DNA of 10,779 nt, taken from NCBI GenBank assembly GCA_913041025.1, contig CAJWGQ010000093.1, positions 1-10,779 on the forward strand, given 5' to 3'. Under the pieces are notes generated by a model, which saw only the letters and a program-made list of their open reading frames with translations, searched no databases and was not told the origin of the DNA. Position 1 is the first letter of the stretch; each line of letters starts with the position of its first letter. Positions 6,306 through 10,779 of this stretch are shown here, piece after piece. The DNA comes from an uncultured Gammaproteobacteria bacterium (lineage in GTDB: Bacteria; Pseudomonadota; Gammaproteobacteria; Pseudomonadales; Azotimanducaceae_A). The translations under genes were made by a program, and so were the position numbers.

Positions 6306-8625
6306 TGGTTTCTAGGTTCTTAATCGAAGGAGTCGAATCAGTTCTTCGTTGATCGTACCACCTGTCAAATTTAACTAACAAAGGTGGTAGGAAAAAGAGA
6401 TCCAGTATCAAGGCCATCACAATGATTGGCGTAAGCATTTGGGCGACGCTCTGAAAATATATGGTGCTGGAAAAAACTAGGATACAAGTTCCAATAGCCA
6501 AAGCTAAGGTCGTGATTGTTATGGCAGAACCCGCTCGTTCCAGAGAATATTGGACTGCTTCTTCTGGATTGAGACCGTCTTTTTTGGCGCGAATGTATTT
6601 GCTCAGGACGTGGACCGAGTCGTCAACGACCAAACCAATACTGATCGAGAAGAGCATTAGAATATAAGGACTTAATTCTCCTACCAATAACCCCCAAACA
6701 CCGAAAACGATGGTGGCAGGAAATAGGTTCGGAATGATGCTTAATAGACCATAACGCAAACTTTTGAGCCCGATTATCATGGTCAAGGTGATAAAGGCGA
6801 AACTCAGGCTGAAACCTTGTAGTAGTTCTACTGTGATTTTTGTGTTTAGGCGAGCAAACAGAATGCTGTTGTCGCCATGTAGGACTTTATATTTTTTCGA
6901 TATGTTGTCAGCAATCCAGGTGTCAATACGCTCATTGAAAGCGATGAGCTCACGATTAGAGAGGTTTGATGTGCCAACGATAAATCGGACAGCTGAATAA
7001 TCGGAGTTGAAAATCGGTTGTAAGCTTGGCTCTATTTCCTGAATCAGTTGATATCCAACCAGGTAATCGATGATCTGGAGTTGGTCGGTGGGTAATCTAT
7101 CGTAAGCTTCGTCGTCGTCATGTTCATCTTTATTTCTGCTGCGCAGGTAGTCGGTGTAGGTTGTTACGAAACTGGCCTCGGGTTGTTGCTCCAGCCAGAT
7201 TGCCAGCTCATTCACTTCTTGCAGGAAGTCCACCTGCGTGATTCCGTAATATTCGTTGCTGTCGATGCTATAGGCTAGGGCTTGATCGTTGCCGATTTTT
7301 TCTTTAAGTAACTCGTAGACCAGGTGGAAATCCGAATCCTCATCGATAAAGGCAAACCGATCAAAGTCGAGTTTGTTTAAAGGCAGTAGAGCGAGAGTAC
7401 TTATGATGATGACGGCGCCCACTCTAAAGGTCAGGTTTCCATGATTTGCGACGATTTTCTTGATTTGTTCAATGAACGCTTTGACCCCAAGAGGACGAGG
7501 TATTTTGTTAGTCGGCAGTAAGAGAATCAGCGTGGGTAACAAGAATATCGAGATCACATAGGCCCAACAAACGCCGATAGCAACGAGGTTGCCAAATCCG
7601 TAAATACCAGGTGATGACGAGTAGTTTAGGCTTAAAAACCCCATAGCTGTGGTGATGGTCGCAAGCGTTACGGGTCGTAAATTAATCTCGAGGCTTTTTC
7701 TCATTGAGTCCAATTTGGCGAGTCCTTGATGCAGTCCTTGAACATAGGCGGCCAAAATATGTATCCCGTCTGCTATTGCCACGACCACAACGACTAAAGG
7801 ACCAAGGCTCGAAATCTGATTCAGTGGAATTTCTAGCCATCCGTAGGTTCCTAAAGTCGCGCCGAAGGTCGCCGCTGCGATACTCAGCAGTGCGATCGAA
7901 AAAGAGAAAGACTTCAAGCAAATCCAAAAAAGGGCCAGACCTAGGCCAAAAGCGATACCGTATAGCATGTTGTCCGCTTCTCTTGAATCAAGACTTGCCT
8001 TTTCAAACAGAGGTCCGCCCACAGCGAAAACTTGGGTGTTTGGGTATTTGGCTCTCAGTGAGTCACGAAGCGCAAGGATAGAATCCGCGACCTCAACCCT
8101 CGATTCTTGGGTGTCTTCGTTGTCCTTATAGCGAATATTGGCTAGTGCGAGTTGACCGTCAGAGGACAGTATGCTTTTGGTCAGGTCTTCGTCCGCCAGC
8201 GCGATCGATTTTATCTCTTGGATCTTTTCTTCATCGACCGATTCGAGCGCGGGGACCAGATAATCCCTTCCATAAGAATCTTGATCAATTGCGCTCATCC
8301 GAAAATTGATCAAAGATTGAACTGAAACCGCGTGTTTAACTTGAGCAAAACGACGGTTCAACTCAGCCATGGCGGTTAGCGTTTCTTTGTTGAATACGCC
8401 CTGGGAGCCAGATTTAAAAGCAAAAAGCACGCCGGTGGTGGGAGGGAAATCTTCGCGAGCTTGTTTAACTTCTTCTCGATAGGGATCGTCTTCGCTTAGC
8501 AGCGTTTGATCCGTGGCTTCCATGGATGCGTGCTGTGCTCCAAAGCTCATGAACATCGTTATGATCAGTGTTGTTAGCGCAAGGAGGTAGCGCCGGGCTA
8601 TGAGTTTCTCGACCCAATTTTCCAT
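6298..8625 (-). CDS. MMPL/RND-superfamily exporter
   Basis: This 775-residue inner-membrane exporter is of the COG1033 type, driven by proton flow and typically moving lipids or other hydrophobic molecules. Twelve helices can be placed: TM1 about 15-31, a periplasmic loop to about 219, TM2-TM6 about 221-371, TM7 about 400-417, a second loop to about 600, and TM8-TM12 about 601-752. Each half carries the proton-relay helix with acid and histidine: IADGIHI (D286, H289) and VVDDSVHVL (D668, D669, H672). The length fits the two-repeat family. I chose the ATG at 8625 (MENWVEKL) because it gives the usual short cytoplasmic lead into TM1. A GTG at 8664 would add 13 residues, but neither start has a strong ribosome binding site. 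The gene is divergent from the copper monooxygenase-like gene, which makes a shared promoter region and a shared task plausible. The substrate is unknown. Confidence 0.9.
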   Translation of the reverse strand: MENWVEKLIARRYLLALTTLIITMFMSFGAQHASMEATDQTLLSEDDPYREEVKQAREDFPPTTGVLFAFKSGSQGVFNKETLTAMAELNRRFAQVKHAVSVQSLINFRMSAIDQDSYGRDYLVPALESVDEEKIQEIKSIALADEDLTKSILSSDGQLALANIRYKDNEDTQESRVEVADSILALRDSLRAKYPNTQVFAVGGPLFEKASLDSREADNMLYGIAFGLGLALFWICLKSFSFSIALLSIAAATFGATLGTYGWLEIPLNQISSLGPLVVVVVAIADGIHILAAYVQGLHQGLAKLDSMRKSLEINLRPVTLATITTAMGFLSLNYSSSPGIYGFGNLVAIGVCWAYVISIFLLPTLILLLPTNKIPRPLGVKAFIEQIKKIVANHGNLTFRVGAVIIISTLALLPLNKLDFDRFAFIDEDSDFHLVYELLKEKIGNDQALAYSIDSNEYYGITQVDFLQEVNELAIWLEQQPEASFVTTYTDYLRSRNKDEHDDDEAYDRLPTDQLQIIDYLVGYQLIQEIEPSLQPIFNSDYSAVRFIVGTSNLSNRELIAFNERIDTWIADNISKKYKVLHGDNSILFARLNTKITVELLQGFSLSFAFITLTMIIGLKSLRYGLLSIIPNLFPATIVFGVWGLLVGELSPYILMLFSISIGLVVDDSVHVLSKYIRAKKDGLNPEEAVQYSLERAGSAITITTLALAIGTCILVFSSTIYFQSVAQMLTPIIVMALILDLFFLPPLLVKFDRWYDQRRTDSTPSIKNLETTS

Positions 8626-8706
8626 GCTTTTATTTAATCTGTTAGTGAAAAAAATCAGGAGCACGGTATCCTAAACCAGTGCTAACTTAATTTCACATGG
8701 AAAATT
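8616..8706. repeat. 11-bp perfect inverted repeat spanning two divergent gene starts
   Basis: AATTTTCCATG at 8616-8626 and CATGGAAAATT at 8696-8706 are exact reverse complements, 69 bp apart. The left arm contains the start codon of the exporter gene on the minus strand; the right arm lies directly before the start codon of the plus-strand gene at 8708. The divergent promoters must lie between or near the arms. The arms could be paired protein-binding sites or matching translation-start contexts, or the match could be chance. Confidence 0.5.
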
Positions 8707-8707
8707 T

Positions 8708-10447
8708 ATGAAGGCTTTGAACGTTGCAGTTTTTTGGTTTTGGCTTTTATTGAGTTCGGCTTTATTGGCTGATATTGACCAGAGTGTGGACGATTTTGCT
8801 CTGCTAGATCATACGGGAAAGTTTCATCAGCTTTCCTATTACGGAGACCAGCGTGGGATTGTTTTGTACAGTCACGGGGTTGAATATTCTGGCGCAAATT
8901 CTGACATCGATCGATTTGAAAAACTTCAATCCCAATATGGTGATGATCAAGTTGTGTTTTTTATGATCAATACTTTCTCCCAGGATTCACGAGATTCAGT
9001 CGCAGAGCAGATGAGAAATAAAGAGGCGAGCGTGCCTGTGCTGCTGGATGAGACGCAGATCGTCTCTCGAGATCTTTCTATCTCGAGGTTGGGAGAAGTT
9101 TTAGTTATTGATGCAGAGAATAGACGCGTGCTTCACCGTGGGGACATCGATGGTTTGGAGGCATCGTTACAGAAAGTACTTGCTGGTCAAGATTCTGAGC
9201 CGAAGGGAAATTCAAGCCTAGGTCCTGAAATTGTGTTTGAGTCATCTTCTGATGAAAAAGACTCGGTCTCCTACACCGATGAAGTGGTTCCGATTTTAAA
9301 AGAAAACTGTGTGAAGTGTCATAGGGAAGGGGCCATTGCGCCATGGGCTATGTCCAGCCATCAAATGATCAAAGGATTTTCTCCGATGATTCGGGAGGTC
9401 GTTTTGACTCAGCGTATGCCTCCTGGACAAATAGACCCGCATGTCGGAAGACCTATAGAAAATGTACCCGGTTTGACGATCGAAGAGCGAAAACGTTTGG
9501 TCCGTTGGATTGACTCAGGATCCCCCAAAGATGGTAATTCCGATCCGTTAACAGATATCGAGGCTGAGGTTCAAAAGTTCAGTCTTGGTGAGCCGGACAT
9601 CGTGTTGGAGGTTCCTTCTCAATCAATCCCTGCGACTGGAGTTATTGATTATCGTTATGTGCCTGTGCCTTTGAACCTAGATGAAGACGTTTGGATAAGT
9701 GGCATGGAATTTTTGCCGGGAGATAGAGAAGTACTGCACCATGTGATTGCTTATTTGACGAGCCCAGCTGATAAAACGGCGAAGGCCAGTTCAGCTGGCT
9801 CAGGGCAGAACATCGCTGGCTTTGCGCCTGGTAGACAGCCCGATTACTTCGGTGAGGATAGCGGTCGACTGATTCCGCGCGGATCGAATTTGCTATTGCA
9901 GATGCATTACACCACCTCGGGACGAGAGGCGGTGGATGCGACCAAGGTAGGTATCTTTTTGCATAAAAAGCCGCCTGCTTATGTGATGTCTGGAGACGTC
10001 GTTGGGCAACGTAGATTTATGATTCCGCCCGGGGCTAAAGAACACAAACTAGAGGCAACGCAGGAGATTGAGCGAGACGCGCTTCTCTATCAGTTTACCC
10101 CTCACATGCATTTTCGAGGGAAATACATGAGCTACGAGGCCTTCTATCCCGATGGAAGCTCTGAGGTGCTGCTGTCCGTTCCAAAATACAATTTTAACTG
10201 GCAATACAGTTATCGTCCTCAAGAGCCGATATTCTTACCCGCAGGGACTAAGTTGGTTGCGAAAGGAGCAATGGACAACTCGGATCGTAATCCTGCAAAC
10301 CCGGACTCATCTAAACCTGTTTTCTTTGGACTGCAAACCATGCATGAAATGTTTTTTGGTTTTGTCACGCTTCGTTATATAGGGGACACACCTGATTCGG
10401 ATCCTTCGGCCGTTGCACAAGTAAGCGTCAGCGCCGTTATGGATTAA
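8708..10447 (+). CDS. Secreted redoxin-like / cytochrome c / type II copper monooxygenase fusion
   Basis: This 579-residue exported protein has three domains. A signal peptide (1-21) has a hydrophobic core and likely cleaves after SALLA. Residues about 25-160 form a thioredoxin/AhpC-like fold (GVEYSGA where active relatives have a Cys; VLLDE; VLVIDAENRRVLHRGDID), but no cysteine is present. Residues about 188-275 are a c-type cytochrome domain with heme site CVKCH (201-205) and a likely axial Met in QRMPPG (M237). Residues about 292-560 resemble peptidylglycine/dopamine monooxygenases: HH at 344-345 and QMH at H400 would form the CuH site, HMH (H466, H468) and M548 in TMHEM the CuM site. All six copper ligands therefore seem present. 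A periplasmic copper-dependent oxygenase is predicted; its substrate is unknown. The exact ATG is supported by the signal peptide and a modest GGAAAA upstream. It is divergent from the MMPL exporter gene. Confidence 0.82.
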   Translation: MKALNVAVFWFWLLLSSALLADIDQSVDDFALLDHTGKFHQLSYYGDQRGIVLYSHGVEYSGANSDIDRFEKLQSQYGDDQVVFFMINTFSQDSRDSVAEQMRNKEASVPVLLDETQIVSRDLSISRLGEVLVIDAENRRVLHRGDIDGLEASLQKVLAGQDSEPKGNSSLGPEIVFESSSDEKDSVSYTDEVVPILKENCVKCHREGAIAPWAMSSHQMIKGFSPMIREVVLTQRMPPGQIDPHVGRPIENVPGLTIEERKRLVRWIDSGSPKDGNSDPLTDIEAEVQKFSLGEPDIVLEVPSQSIPATGVIDYRYVPVPLNLDEDVWISGMEFLPGDREVLHHVIAYLTSPADKTAKASSAGSGQNIAGFAPGRQPDYFGEDSGRLIPRGSNLLLQMHYTTSGREAVDATKVGIFLHKKPPAYVMSGDVVGQRRFMIPPGAKEHKLEATQEIERDALLYQFTPHMHFRGKYMSYEAFYPDGSSEVLLSVPKYNFNWQYSYRPQEPIFLPAGTKLVAKGAMDNSDRNPANPDSSKPVFFGLQTMHEMFFGFVTLRYIGDTPDSDPSAVAQVSVSAVMD

Positions 10448-10506
10448 AGGTATTTTTCTTGGGGTGTTTTGTGGTTAAGGCCCGATCAAAGCAGATGATG
10501 GGTTTA

Positions 10507-10533
10507 TCGGTTTTCGACCGAATTTCGTCCGGT
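10507..10533 (+). other. Two overlapping short hairpins after the copper monooxygenase-like gene
   Basis: TCGGT (10507-10511) can pair with ACCGA (10517-10521) around a TTTCG loop. The same ACCG (10517-10520) could instead pair with CGGT at 10530-10533, so the two folds exclude each other. There is no clean U-tract, so a factor-independent terminator is not clearly supported. It sits in the 140-bp gap before the carboxylase gene. Confidence 0.2.
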
Positions 10534-10587
10534 TGAGCATGTTGTAGCTTTAAGCAGGCTGGGAGATATATTTTTGAGGGGGGGACT

Positions 10588-10779
10588 ATGCTTGAGAGAT
10601 TGCTAATCGCCAATAGGGGCGAGATCGCCATTAGGATCGCGCGCACTGCATCGGATATGGGCATAAAAACGGTGAGCGTGTTTTCAGAAGACGATCATCT
10701 ATCTTTGCATACTCGTCATAGTGAGAGCGCCGTTAATTTAGGACAAGCTGGCGTCGCGGCCTATCTCAATGCCGAAAAC
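10588..10779 (+). CDS. Biotin carboxylase (acyl-CoA carboxylase type), N-terminal part, cut by the window edge
   Basis: The first 64 codons of a biotin carboxylase are present and the frame is open to the edge. Residues LLIANRGEIAIRIART (5-20), followed by a GIKTVSVFSEDD strand and SLH, are the classic N-terminal domain of enzymes that carboxylate biotin with ATP and bicarbonate (AccC, propionyl/methylcrotonyl-CoA or pyruvate carboxylase). The following SAVNLGQAGVAAYLN replaces the more usual IG...SYL stretch of stand-alone AccC. From memory it looks more like the large single-chain acyl-CoA carboxylases that fuse carboxylase, transferase and biotin-carrier domains. This cannot be confirmed from 64 residues. 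The ATG follows a GAGGGGGGG tract (10576-10584). The gap of 140 bp and the change of function suggest its own promoter. Confidence 0.85.
   Translation, partial: MLERLLIANRGEIAIRIARTASDMGIKTVSVFSEDDHLSLHTRHSESAVNLGQAGVAAYLNAEN

Noticed and set aside
7704..8081. 125-residue plus-strand frame inside the exporter gene
   Set aside because: It is opposite a strongly supported membrane-protein frame and rich in Arg/Ser/Leu, as expected from antisense of hydrophobic codons.
10542..10572. TTGTAG with GATATA/TATATT as a promoter for the carboxylase gene
   Set aside because: The 17-bp-spaced -10 matches only three of six consensus bases, and the better hexamer is 19 bp away, leaving a very short leader.
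1..10779. Defence system, CRISPR array, mobile element or biosynthetic cluster
   Set aside because: No repeats, transposase, nuclease or cluster-type synthase genes are visible. Codon style is uniform, and the region reads as ordinary chromosome with individually transcribed metabolic and transport genes.

Overview
The window looks like a chromosomal stretch from a free-living, probably marine, Gammaproteobacterium with mid-range G+C. This is inferred from the gene types and protein style (Nramp-like and EamA carriers, an MMPL/RND exporter, LLM oxidoreductase, soluble epoxide hydrolase, dienelactone hydrolase) and not from any marker gene. No rRNA, tRNA, insertion sequence, integrase, CRISPR array or phage gene is visible.

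Layout: (1) 28-720 (+), an orphan cytoplasmic protein of unknown function. (2) 729-2123 (-), a divergent Nramp-family membrane carrier, convergent with gene 1. (3) 2252-3139 (+), a dienelactone-hydrolase-family alpha/beta hydrolase. (4) 3344-4213 (+), a luciferase-like monooxygenase-family oxidoreductase of the F420 type. (5) 4241-5131 (-), a ten-helix EamA/DMT carrier. (6) 5292-6305 (+), a soluble epoxide hydrolase-like enzyme. (7) 6298-8625 (-), a 775-residue MMPL/RND exporter whose 3' end overlaps gene 6 by 8 bp. (8) 8708-10447 (+), a secreted three-domain protein: a redoxin fold without cysteine, a c-type cytochrome, and a PHM/DBH-like type II copper monooxygenase. (9) From 10588 off the right edge (+), the start of a biotin carboxylase.

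Transcription direction changes almost gene by gene, so most genes are probably their own units, separated by short divergent promoter regions (2124-2251, 5132-5291, 8626-8707) or nearly touching convergent ends (720/729, 4213/4241, 6298/6305). Genes 3 and 4 share a strand but have about 200 bp between them.

Taken together the enzymes (epoxide hydrolase, DLH-type hydrolase, flavin/F420 oxidoreductase, biotin carboxylase) fit breakdown or modification of hydrophobic organic compounds, but nothing in the sequence identifies one pathway. The most interesting unit is the divergent pair 7/8. It sets a membrane exporter of the lipid/hydrophobe-moving type back to back with an exported copper oxygenase that carries its own heme, and an 11-bp perfect inverted repeat spans the two gene starts.
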